From: Ruminococcus flavefaciens
Lineage (GTDB): Bacteria; Bacillota; Clostridia; Oscillospirales; Ruminococcaceae
DNA: 8,268 nt
Reading direction: 5' to 3'
Assembly: GCA_902796705.1 (NCBI GenBank)
Contig: CADBQF010000192.1
Coordinates: 1 to 8,268, forward strand
The translations under genes and the position numbers were made by a program. Positions 1 to 5,798 of the stretch are shown here, piece after piece (the first letter of the stretch is position 1; the number at the start of each line of letters is the position of its first letter). The notes under the pieces were generated by a model. It did no database searches and was not told the DNA's origin. It saw only the letters and a list, made by a program, of their open reading frames with translations.

Positions 1-393
1 GTTTTCGGCGGAGTGGGCATATGGGTAGCGGTATCGAATAAACGCAAAAAAGAACGCTGTACCGTTCGTGTCGATGCGACTGTCATTAAAAATAAGCCAA
101 CACGTCCGAGAAGCCGTTCGGGACACCGTTCAAGAACGACCTACAGTCCGGTCTTTGAGTATGTCTATAACGGCATCACTCACACAGCAGAGACGAACTA
201 TTCTTCAAATCCGCCGACTTTCCATGTCGGAGACATGACTGATGTGTATATCGATCCGGAATCTCCGAATACGATATATGTACCGAAGATGAAGGAAGCC
301 CGTATACTGAGCATTGCCTTCATAGGAGGAGGGGTTCTCATGCTTCTCGTGCTGGCAATGACAACTGTAAGCTACCTGAAAGGCGATCTCTGA
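1..393 (+). CDS. DUF3592-like membrane protein, C-terminal part (5' end outside window)
   Basis: The frame is open to the left edge of the window. The first in-frame GTG (base 13) is probably not the true start, because bases 1-60 read as the end of a hydrophobic helix (VFGGVGIWVAV) followed by a basic stop-transfer stretch (NKRKKER). A soluble, beta-rich segment of about 75 residues follows, with the pattern Y-x-P-V-F-E-Y-x-Y-x-G near base 145 and the motif VGDMTDVYIDPESP near bases 226-270. A second hydrophobic helix lies at about bases 300-378. This layout (helix, small extracytoplasmic or cytoplasmic beta domain with a 'Y.V.G...DVYIDP.NP' ending, helix) is typical of DUF3592 proteins, whose function is unknown. 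The family assignment is from pattern memory. The gene ends 73 bases before the polyamine synthase, and no convincing promoter was found in that gap, so read-through into the next gene is possible. Confidence 0.7.
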   Translation, partial: VFGGVGIWVAVSNKRKKERCTVRVDATVIKNKPTRPRSRSGHRSRTTYSPVFEYVYNGITHTAETNYSSNPPTFHVGDMTDVYIDPESPNTIYVPKMKEARILSIAFIGGGVLMLLVLAMTTVSYLKGDL

Positions 394-398
394 GATCG
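384..398. repeat. 15-base palindrome over the stop codon of the DUF3592-like gene
   Basis: CGATCTC (384-390) and GAGATCG (392-398) are perfect inverted arms around T391 and span the TGA stop. In RNA it would make only a 5-bp stem with a 5-base loop and has no following U-run, so it is weak as a terminator. Confidence 0.5.
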
Positions 399-419
399 GC
401 TGCTTTCAAAGCATGAACG

Positions 420-441
420 CCGGAAGAACTATTCCTTCCGG
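420..441 (+). repeat. hairpin in the leader of the polyamine synthase gene
   Basis: CCGGAAG (420-426) and CTTCCGG (435-441) form a perfect 7-bp stem with an 8-base loop, ending 10 bases before the ribosome binding site at 452-463. The following bases are A/T mixed (AAATAATATA) and not a T-run, so it is not a standard terminator. It could be an mRNA stability or processing element. Confidence 0.5.
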
Positions 442-466
442 AAATAATATAAAAGGAGTAAGGAAA

Positions 467-1669
467 ATGAAAAAATGTATGATAATCGGCTGCGGCGGCG
501 TAGCATCTGTAGCTATCCACAAGTGCTGTCAGAACAGCGAAGTTTTTGAAGGAATAATGATCGCAAGCAGAACCAAGTCAAAATGCGATGCACTCAAGGA
601 AAAGCTCCAGCCGACTACAAAGACTGTCATAGAAACAGCTCAGGTAAATGCAGATAATGTCGATGAACTTATCGCCCTTATCGAGAGCTATAAGCCGGAC
701 GTTGTACTCAATCTTGCACTTCCTTATCAGGATCTTACGATAATGGACGCCTGCCTTGCAACAAAGACTCACTATGTAGATACAGCAAACTACGAGCCGC
801 TCGATACAGCAAAATTCGAGTACAAGTGGCAGTGGGCATACCGTGAGAGATTCGAGAAAGCCGGCATCACAGCTCTTCTCGGAAGCGGATTCGATCCCGG
901 CGTAACAGGCGTATTCTCTGCATATGCGATGAAGCATGAATTCGATGAGATAAACTATATCGATATCCTTGACTGCAACGGCGGCGATCACGGCTATCCG
1001 TTCGCAACGAACTTCAACCCTGAGATAAATATCCGTGAAGTATCGGCAAAGGGAAGCTACATCGAGGACGGCAAGTGGATAGAGACTGAGCCTATGGAGA
1101 TCAAGAGAGTGTACAACTTCAAGGGCGTAGGTGAAAAGGATATGTACCTCCTCCACCACGAAGAGCTTGAATCGCTCGCACTCAATATCAAGGGCATCAA
1201 GCGTATCCGCTTCTTCATGACATTCGGTCAGAGCTATCTTACACACCTCAAGTGCCTTGAAAATGTAGGCATGGCATCTATCGAGCCTATCATGTATGAG
1301 GGCAAAGAGATAGTTCCGCTCCAGTTCCTCAAGGCAGTTCTTCCCGATCCTGCATCTCTCGGTCCGAGAACAGTCGGCAAGACGAACATCGGCTGCATCT
1401 TCCGTGGAAAGAAGGACGGCAAGGATAAGAACTACTATCTCTACAATATATGCGATCACCAGGAATGCTACAGGGAAGTCGGCTCGCAGGCTATCTCCTA
1501 CACAACAGGCGTACCTGCAATGATCGGTGCAATGATGATAATGACCGGCACATGGAACAAAGCCGGAGTATACAACATCGAGGAATTCGATCCCGATCCG
1601 TTCATGGAGGCACTCAACAAATGGGGACTTCCGTGGGAAGAGGACTTCGATCCGGTGCTTGTTGACTGA
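467..1669 (+). CDS. carboxynorspermidine / carboxyspermidine synthase (saccharopine dehydrogenase family)
   Basis: This 400-aa protein is predicted to condense L-aspartate semialdehyde with putrescine or 1,3-diaminopropane and reduce the imine with NAD(P)H, giving carboxyspermidine or carboxynorspermidine in the cytoplasm. Its partner is the decarboxylase at 3339-4466. The N-terminus carries a Rossmann nucleotide-binding loop typed for this family (IIGCGGVASVAIHKC, residues 6-20). Other family-like stretches are GSGFDPGVTGVF (from residue 139), DCNGGDHGYPFATNFNPE, and near the C-terminus GKTNIGCIFRGKKDGK and TTGVPAMIGAMM. Length matches the family. ATG 467 was chosen over the upstream ATG 413 because a strong ribosome binding site (AAAGGAGTAAGGA, 452-463) lies just upstream and MKKCMIIG is the usual type of N-terminus. 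Putrescine (spermidine route) is the likelier amine in gut Firmicutes, but the sequence alone does not decide this. The symbol is left empty because naming varies. Confidence 0.93.
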   Translation: MKKCMIIGCGGVASVAIHKCCQNSEVFEGIMIASRTKSKCDALKEKLQPTTKTVIETAQVNADNVDELIALIESYKPDVVLNLALPYQDLTIMDACLATKTHYVDTANYEPLDTAKFEYKWQWAYRERFEKAGITALLGSGFDPGVTGVFSAYAMKHEFDEINYIDILDCNGGDHGYPFATNFNPEINIREVSAKGSYIEDGKWIETEPMEIKRVYNFKGVGEKDMYLLHHEELESLALNIKGIKRIRFFMTFGQSYLTHLKCLENVGMASIEPIMYEGKEIVPLQFLKAVLPDPASLGPRTVGKTNIGCIFRGKKDGKDKNYYLYNICDHQECYREVGSQAISYTTGVPAMIGAMMIMTGTWNKAGVYNIEEFDPDPFMEALNKWGLPWEEDFDPVLVD

Positions 1670-1670
1670 T

Positions 1671-1697
1671 GAAACGGGCGGTTTATCCGCCCTTTCT
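1671..1697 (+). terminator. terminator-like hairpin (possible attenuator) after the polyamine synthase
   Basis: GGGCGG (1676-1681) and CCGCCC (1687-1692) form a perfect GC-only 6-bp stem with a TTTAT loop. A GAAA before and a TTTCT after can extend the pairing. The T-run is short and interrupted, so termination is probably partial. It begins 1 base after the synthase stop and ends just before the next ribosome binding site (1701-1707), which would let it reduce transcription into the downstream four genes. Confidence 0.6.
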
Positions 1698-1712
1698 GAT
1701 AAAGGAGAAAAA

Positions 1713-2228
1713 ATGATATTTGTACAGAGCATATTGATAAGCTACAGCAAAGCTGTAAGATATCCGGATTATGCCGATGAGAGGAAAAACAGGAGATTCT
1801 ATCCGGTCTTCTGTGATATGCCGGATAAAGATGCGGAAGCACTCGTTGACACCGTGAAAGAATTCCAGACACCGGCGGGATTTTTCGGAGCCGGCAGAAG
1901 TACGAAGACTTACGGCAGCGAGATATTCGGGAACAAAGACTGGTATAATCTCCCGGCAGACAACGTGGTGAAAGTAGTCAGGCAGGACGACGGATACAAA
2001 CTCATCTACCGCAGTTATGACAAGAATATATGCACTCTCCGGAAAAACGAATATGCGAGGATAATGTACAATTATCGCTATGTAGAACGTGAGACAGGTC
2101 GATGGACTTACAATGTCTGCATCATGAATTATCTTAATGCGGACAGAGAAAAATTCAGGGAAAAGATCTTTTACAGAAAGACACCTGACTATGAATTCAA
2201 AGATATGCAGTATATGCACTATTGTTAA
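1713..2228 (+). CDS. hypothetical protein, 171 aa, within the polyamine gene run
   Basis: I do not recognise a family. The start at ATG 1713 is set by the ribosome binding site AAAGGAG (1701-1707) 5 bases upstream; the same frame is open further 5' into the synthase gene but without another plausible site. The protein is soluble, has no signal peptide or membrane helix, and is rich in Tyr, Lys and Arg. It starts MIFVQSILISYSKAVRYPDY and has a Gly-rich middle (PAGFFGAGRSTKTYG, about residues 55-69). A run of likely beta strands follows (VVKVVRQDDGYKLIYRSYD), and the end is aromatic and basic (YMHYC). It lies 43 bases after the synthase, past a hairpin, and 12 bases before the next gene. Codon use resembles its neighbours, so it is probably a real cotranscribed gene. 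No function is proposed. Confidence 0.8.
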   Translation: MIFVQSILISYSKAVRYPDYADERKNRRFYPVFCDMPDKDAEALVDTVKEFQTPAGFFGAGRSTKTYGSEIFGNKDWYNLPADNVVKVVRQDDGYKLIYRSYDKNICTLRKNEYARIMYNYRYVERETGRWTYNVCIMNYLNADREKFREKIFYRKTPDYEFKDMQYMHYC

Positions 2229-2240
2229 GGAGGAAATATC

Positions 2241-2465
2241 ATGGATATCAGAGATGTATTACAGCCGTTTGTAGACAGCAAGGAGGATTGTGTCATATAT
2301 GCCGTAGGAACTGGTATGTTGATCGCAAGAATAACTGAGGTCGGTGACGGCTGGATAAGACTTGATGAAAAGGACAGCGAAAGTATAATGCTGATCAGAA
2401 ATATCGTTCGTGTACGTTCATATCCGAAGAACGACAAGGGCAAGAAGAAGGCTATTTTTACGTGA
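2241..2465 (+). CDS. small hypothetical protein, 74 aa, possible SH3/LSm-like beta fold
   Basis: A strong ribosome binding site (AAGGAGG, 2227-2233) overlaps the stop codon of the preceding gene and lies 7 bases before ATG 2241. After a short helix (DIRDVLQPFVDSKE) the protein alternates hydrophobic and polar residues as small beta-barrels do: VIYAVGTGMLIARITEVGDG, then WIRLDEKD, then ESIMLIRNIVRVRSYP. It ends in a lysine-rich tail (KNDKGKKK). The pattern 'G-x-V/I-x-x-V-x-D/G-W-I-x-L ... I-x-N-I-V-R-V' is like small Firmicute proteins with an Sm/SH3-like core, possibly DUF6897. That link is from memory and tentative. A nucleic-acid or protein binding role is only an inference from the basic tail and fold type. 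Confidence 0.8.
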   Translation: MDIRDVLQPFVDSKEDCVIYAVGTGMLIARITEVGDGWIRLDEKDSESIMLIRNIVRVRSYPKNDKGKKKAIFT

Positions 2466-2473
2466 GGTGAGTC

Positions 2474-3334
2474 ATGTACGGTAAATATTATATAGATGAT
2501 TCCTACAGCGGAAAGAATCCAAATTATTTTGAAGGTGAATACCTCGAAAGCGATATAGTCGGAAACGCTGGCGGCATACCGATACTAAGGGCTAATCATG
2601 CCTGCGGAGAGCAGGAAACAGCGGAAATGACAGAGTTCCTCGGCATAATAACAAATATGCTCGGACTCAAAGGCAAGGGCTGTGCGGAGCAGGATATAAA
2701 GGAAGCTGAGGAGCGTCTTAAAATAACGCTTCCGGCAGAAGTAAAGGCAATGTATACGGCTTTTGACGGCAATTATAAATTCGTGCTTGATTCAAAGGAC
2801 TGGAAGCTCATTTCACCGGCTGAACTTACTCTCGGAGGCGGAACGATCGTAAACGGACCGCCTGAGGAAACGATCGTCAGAGGAAAAACTCTTGTATTCG
2901 GCAGACAAGGCAGAACAAAGGCACTCTATACCGGACTTAACCTCGAAGACAGGCACATATACCGGAGCTTCAACTATAATGATAAAGATGAATGGTATCC
3001 GCTTGAAGACTGGAAAGAATCTTTCTGCGATATGATGATAGAGGGTGCGGCTCTTACAGCTATAAACAAGCTGAAATGCAAAGGCTATTTCAAGATAACC
3101 GGCAAAGAGGGAAAAGGACTTGGCATGGACAGAAGGATCGCTTCCTCTCTTCTGTCACTCGCTGATGTTTATGGTGGTTATCATAAACCGTACAGCACTA
3201 TTATGGTAAATAAGGAAAAGAAAACTGTCATCTATATAAGACAGTTCCTCATTGGCGGAGATATGTATTTTGCCAGTGATGATGCGGAAGAAATGAAGAA
3301 GTTCAGGCTGTTGCGTGGACTTGATAAGGAATGA
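2474..3334 (+). CDS. SUKH (SMI1/KNR4)-like domain protein, 286 aa
   Basis: The start is ATG 2474 with GAGGTGAG directly upstream, 8 bases after the preceding stop. Residues about 75-105 carry a typical SUKH opening: an acidic helix, then AEERLKITLPAEVKAMYTAFDG, matching the family pattern 'E..EKRLGI.LPEELK..Y...NG'. Residues about 112-190 continue in family style with WKLISPAELTLGGG, VFGRQGRTKALYTGLN and WYPLEDWKESFCDMMIEGA. The N-terminal 70 residues (acidic, Tyr-rich) and the C-terminal 80 residues are unrecognised; the latter includes LADVYGGYHKPYSTIMVN and IYIRQFLIGGDMYF. SUKH proteins include toxin-immunity proteins and general protein-binding modules. No toxin gene is visible nearby, so an immunity role is not supported here. 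The gene ends 4 bases before nspC, implying translational coupling. Confidence 0.75.
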   Translation: MYGKYYIDDSYSGKNPNYFEGEYLESDIVGNAGGIPILRANHACGEQETAEMTEFLGIITNMLGLKGKGCAEQDIKEAEERLKITLPAEVKAMYTAFDGNYKFVLDSKDWKLISPAELTLGGGTIVNGPPEETIVRGKTLVFGRQGRTKALYTGLNLEDRHIYRSFNYNDKDEWYPLEDWKESFCDMMIEGAALTAINKLKCKGYFKITGKEGKGLGMDRRIASSLLSLADVYGGYHKPYSTIMVNKEKKTVIYIRQFLIGGDMYFASDDAEEMKKFRLLRGLDKE

Positions 3335-3338
3335 TGAA

Positions 3339-4466
3339 ATGTTTGATATAAGCAGTCTGCCGACTCCGTGCTATGTGATAGACGAAGCAAAACTCCGTCA
3401 CAATCTGGAGATACTCAAAGGAGTGCAGGACAGGACGGGAGCAAAGATACTCCTTGCACAGAAAGCATTTTCGTGCTACCATGTATATCCGATGATAGGG
3501 GAGTATCTCTCCGGTACTGCGTGCAGCGGACTATATGAAGCACGACTCGGCTATGAGGAAATGGGAAAGGAAAATCATGTATTTTCCGCAGCATACCGTG
3601 AAACGGAGATAGACGAGATAATATCTTACTGCGGACATATCATATTCAATTCTTTTACACAGCTCGATAAATACCGTGAACGTGTGCTTTCTGCCGGAAA
3701 GAAGATAGGACTCCGCATAAATCCGGAATTCTCCACACAGGAAGGTCATGAGATATACGATCCCTGCTCGCCAAAGTCAAGGCTTGGCATAACACTGAAA
3801 AATTTCCGCAAAGACGATCTTGACGGAGTAACGGGACTCCACTTCCATACGCTTTGTGAGCAGAACTCCGACGACCTCGAAAAAACTCTTGCAGCCGTGG
3901 AAGAAAAGTTCGGTGATGTCCTTGAAAAAATGGAGTGGATAAATTTCGGCGGAGGTCATCATATCACAAGAGAGGATTATGATATCCCATGCCTTGAAAG
4001 ATGTATAAAGCATATGCAGGAAAAATACGGCCTTGAAGTATATCTCGAACCCGGAGAAGCTGTCGCACTCAATGCGGGATATCTCGTCACGGAAGTTCTC
4101 GACATCACGGAAAATGATATGCCGGCGGCTATCCTCGATACATCTGCGGCGTGCCATATGCCTGACGTGCTGGAGATGCCGTATCGTCCTCCGCTTCGTG
4201 ATTCAGGCAAAAACGGCGAAAAGCCCTATTCGTACAGGCTCGGCTCGCAGACCTGTCTCTCCGGCGATATGATAGGAGAATACAGCTTCGACAGACCGCT
4301 CAGCATAGGCGACAGGCTCGTGTTTGAGGACATGGCGATATATTCAATGGTAAAGAACAATACATTCAACGGAATGCCGCTCCCGGCGATACTTCTCCTT
4401 AAAGAGAACGGCAAGACCGAAACGCTGCGTACATTCGGCTACGAAGATTTCAGGGAAAGACTCTGA
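3339..4466 (+). CDS. nspC: carboxynorspermidine / carboxyspermidine decarboxylase (PLP, alanine racemase fold type III)
   Basis: This 375-aa protein should remove CO2 from carboxynorspermidine or carboxyspermidine to give norspermidine or spermidine, completing the pathway begun by the synthase at 467-1669. The opening LPTPCYVID is typical of NspC. The PLP-binding lysine is K42 in LLAQKAFS. Further family signatures are HFHTLCEQ (168-175), NFGGGHHITR (from 202), the phosphate-binding/active-site EPGEA (237-241), CHMPDVLEMPYRPPL, catalytic-type C306 in GSQTCLSGD, and MVKNNTFNGMPLPAI near the end. ATG 3339 was chosen because TAAGGA (3325-3330) precedes it by 8 bases; an in-frame GTG at 3315 lies inside the previous gene and has no site. 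The start lies 4 bases after the SUKH-like gene's stop. All key residues are present, so it is expected to be active. Confidence 0.94.
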   Translation: MFDISSLPTPCYVIDEAKLRHNLEILKGVQDRTGAKILLAQKAFSCYHVYPMIGEYLSGTACSGLYEARLGYEEMGKENHVFSAAYRETEIDEIISYCGHIIFNSFTQLDKYRERVLSAGKKIGLRINPEFSTQEGHEIYDPCSPKSRLGITLKNFRKDDLDGVTGLHFHTLCEQNSDDLEKTLAAVEEKFGDVLEKMEWINFGGGHHITREDYDIPCLERCIKHMQEKYGLEVYLEPGEAVALNAGYLVTEVLDITENDMPAAILDTSAACHMPDVLEMPYRPPLRDSGKNGEKPYSYRLGSQTCLSGDMIGEYSFDRPLSIGDRLVFEDMAIYSMVKNNTFNGMPLPAILLLKENGKTETLRTFGYEDFRERL

Positions 4467-4528
4467 TAATACAGCGATCTTTAACTGCCTATAGAAAAAA
4501 TATGTATGTTGAACGCAATTAACATGAA

Positions 4529-4557
4529 TTGACAATCTCTGCGAAAAGGTGTATAAT
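4529..4557 (+). promoter_or_regulatory. sigma-A promoter for the amidohydrolase gene
   Basis: TTGACA (4529-4534), a 17-base spacer, and TATAAT (4552-4557): a perfect consensus. The start of transcription is expected near 4564, giving a leader of about 23 bases that holds the AGGAGG site (4573-4578). Confidence 0.9.
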
Positions 4558-4586
4558 ATTTCTGTTATTACCAGGAGGTTGAGATC

Positions 4587-5396
4587 ATGGATAAAGAAAT
4601 TTACGGAAAATATGAGATAATCGATGCACACGCACATATTTTCCCGGAAAAGATCGCAGAGAATGCGACTGTCAATATCGGCCATTTCTACGGACTGCCT
4701 ATGGAAGGCTGCGGCCTCAGTGACAAGCTCATCGAGAGCGGAAACAAGATAGGCGTTGTGAAATATCTCGTATGCTCGACAGCGACAGTACCGCATCAGA
4801 TCGATTCTATCAACAGGTTCATCGCTGATGAATGCGGCAGACACCCGGAATTTTACGGCTTCGGAACGACACATACAGATTCACAGGATATCGGTGCTGA
4901 TATAGATCAGATAATCGCTCTCGGACTCCACGGAGTAAAGCTCCACCCGGATTTCCAGAAGTTCGATGCAGATTCTCCGGAGGCTTTCAAGATCTATGAA
5001 GCAATGGAAGGCAGACTTCCGCTCATGATACACTGCGGAGACAACAGATATGATTTTTCAGCACCGGCACGAATCGCAAATATACATAAGAATTTCCCGA
5101 AGCTGCGTATACAGGCGGCTCATCTGGGCGGCTATCAGCGTTGGCAGGAGGCAGGGGAATACCTTGCAGGGCTTGACAATGTTGTGTTCGATATAAGCAG
5201 CTCTATGGCTTTCCTGTCGAAAGAGAGAGCCGTTGAAATGATAAGCAGATACGGAACAGAGAACTGCTTCTTCGGCTCTGATTTCCCGATGTGGGGACAT
5301 GAGGAGGAACTCGAAAGATTCCTCGGATACGGTTTCCCGGAAGATGATGTCCGCAGGATACTCTCTGAGAATTTCAGGAATTTCTACGGCATATGA
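4587..5396 (+). CDS. TIM-barrel metal-dependent amidohydrolase (amidohydrolase_2 family)
   Basis: This 269-aa soluble protein belongs to the amidohydrolase superfamily, whose members hydrolyse or decarboxylate small molecules with one or two bound metal ions. Metal-ligand motifs appear in order: D-A-H-A-H (H15, H17) at strand 1, GVKLHPDF (H120), MIHCGD (H149), AHLGG (H179), and FGSDFP (D232) at strand 8. The layout fits the compact PF04909-type enzymes. The KLHP and HLGG motifs are common there, and the length is at the short end for the family. The substrate cannot be told from sequence. ATG 4587 has an ideal ribosome binding site (AGGAGG, 4573-4578) and its own promoter, so it is transcribed separately from nspC although nspC ends only 120 bases upstream. 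A functional tie to polyamines is not shown. It converges on the minus-strand operon across a shared terminator. Confidence 0.88.
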   Translation: MDKEIYGKYEIIDAHAHIFPEKIAENATVNIGHFYGLPMEGCGLSDKLIESGNKIGVVKYLVCSTATVPHQIDSINRFIADECGRHPEFYGFGTTHTDSQDIGADIDQIIALGLHGVKLHPDFQKFDADSPEAFKIYEAMEGRLPLMIHCGDNRYDFSAPARIANIHKNFPKLRIQAAHLGGYQRWQEAGEYLAGLDNVVFDISSSMAFLSKERAVEMISRYGTENCFFGSDFPMWGHEEELERFLGYGFPEDDVRRILSENFRNFYGI

Positions 5397-5401
5397 TATC
5401 T

Positions 5402-5491
5402 CAGTACCTATGTGGACAGGTTCTTATATGTACTGCCTTTAACGTCACACGAAAGCTGTTCAGCTTTAAAAACAAATGCACACTGACGTTA
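5402..5491. repeat. cluster of inverted repeats downstream of the amidohydrolase
   Basis: Three perfect inverted repeats lie in 90 bases. CAGTAC (5402-5407) pairs with GTACTG (5430-5435). TAACGTCA (5440-5447) pairs with TGACGTTA (5484-5491). Nested inside the second, AAAGCT (5452-5457) pairs with AGCTTT (5462-5467) around a GTTC loop. The stretch has no ORF and sits between the amidohydrolase stop and the terminator, so it would be a structured 3' untranslated region or part of a small RNA. Nothing else is recognised in 5397-5505. Confidence 0.5.
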
Positions 5492-5505
5492 CAACTGCAT
5501 AAAAA

Positions 5506-5554
5506 ATACCTACCAAAAAGTCCGGTCATCATGCCGGACTTTTTTGATAGGTAT
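5506..5554. terminator. bidirectional intrinsic terminator between convergent operons
   Basis: AAAAAGTCCGG (5515-5525) pairs with CCGGACTTTTT (5534-5544) around an 8-base loop, ending in six T on the + strand and in at least five on the minus strand. The outer arms ATACCTA (5506-5512) and TAGGTAT (5548-5554) extend the hairpin past a small internal mismatch. It can stop transcripts from both the amidohydrolase (+) and the 69-aa protein operon (-). Confidence 0.92.
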
Positions 5555-5580
5555 AGCGAGATCCAATGAGCCGTCATCGA

Positions 5581-5790
5581 TCATGCATCGTAATAGTAAC
5601 GTACAAATTCATCGATACATTCGGTTTTTGACATAGGCGATGACTGCCATATAAGTTCGCCTTCACATTCGAGACTGAGGAAGTAGCCGTCGCACTGATC
5701 CCAGCCGTACAGCAGATAGTTCCTGCCGTTATGAGAAAATTTCAGTTCATTATCAGCGATTATCGCCTTTCTGATATTATTGCTGCTCAT
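5581..5790 (-). CDS. small hypothetical protein, 69 aa, coupled to the ligase gene
   Basis: I do not recognise this protein. It starts at ATG 5790 (minus strand); its ribosome binding site GAGGTG overlaps the stop codon of the upstream ligase gene, only 8 bases away, which indicates one transcript and coupled translation. The protein is short, soluble and aromatic-rich. It has a middle of likely beta strands (GRNYLLYGWDQCDGYFLSLE), three cysteines (C33, C42, C58), a W48 in ELIWQSSPMS, and a C-terminal helix ending RYYYDA. There is no signal peptide or membrane helix. The operon position suggests a role linked to the ligase, but this is inference only. The stop codon lies about 26 bases before the shared terminator. 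Confidence 0.75.
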   Translation of the reverse strand: MSSNNIRKAIIADNELKFSHNGRNYLLYGWDQCDGYFLSLECEGELIWQSSPMSKTECIDEFVRYYYDA

Positions 5791-5798
5791 AGTTCACC

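Noticed and set aside
421..449. Promoter directly before the synthase (TAATAT at 444-449)
   Set aside because: There is no -35 match at the right spacing, and the -10 would overlap the ribosome binding site region too closely.
413..466. Upstream ATG extending the synthase by 18 residues
   Set aside because: The added residues are encoded across a hairpin and the ribosome binding site itself, and do not look like family sequence; ATG 467 has the proper spacing.
578..1732. Long 384-aa open frame on the minus strand
   Set aside because: It lies fully antisense to the well-supported polyamine synthase, is rich in Cys/Ile/Leu as antisense shadows of this codon use are, and has no convincing ribosome binding site.
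3777..4210. Minus-strand open frames of 126 and 77 aa
   Set aside because: Both overlap the nspC coding region, which has full family motifs, and show no independent signals.
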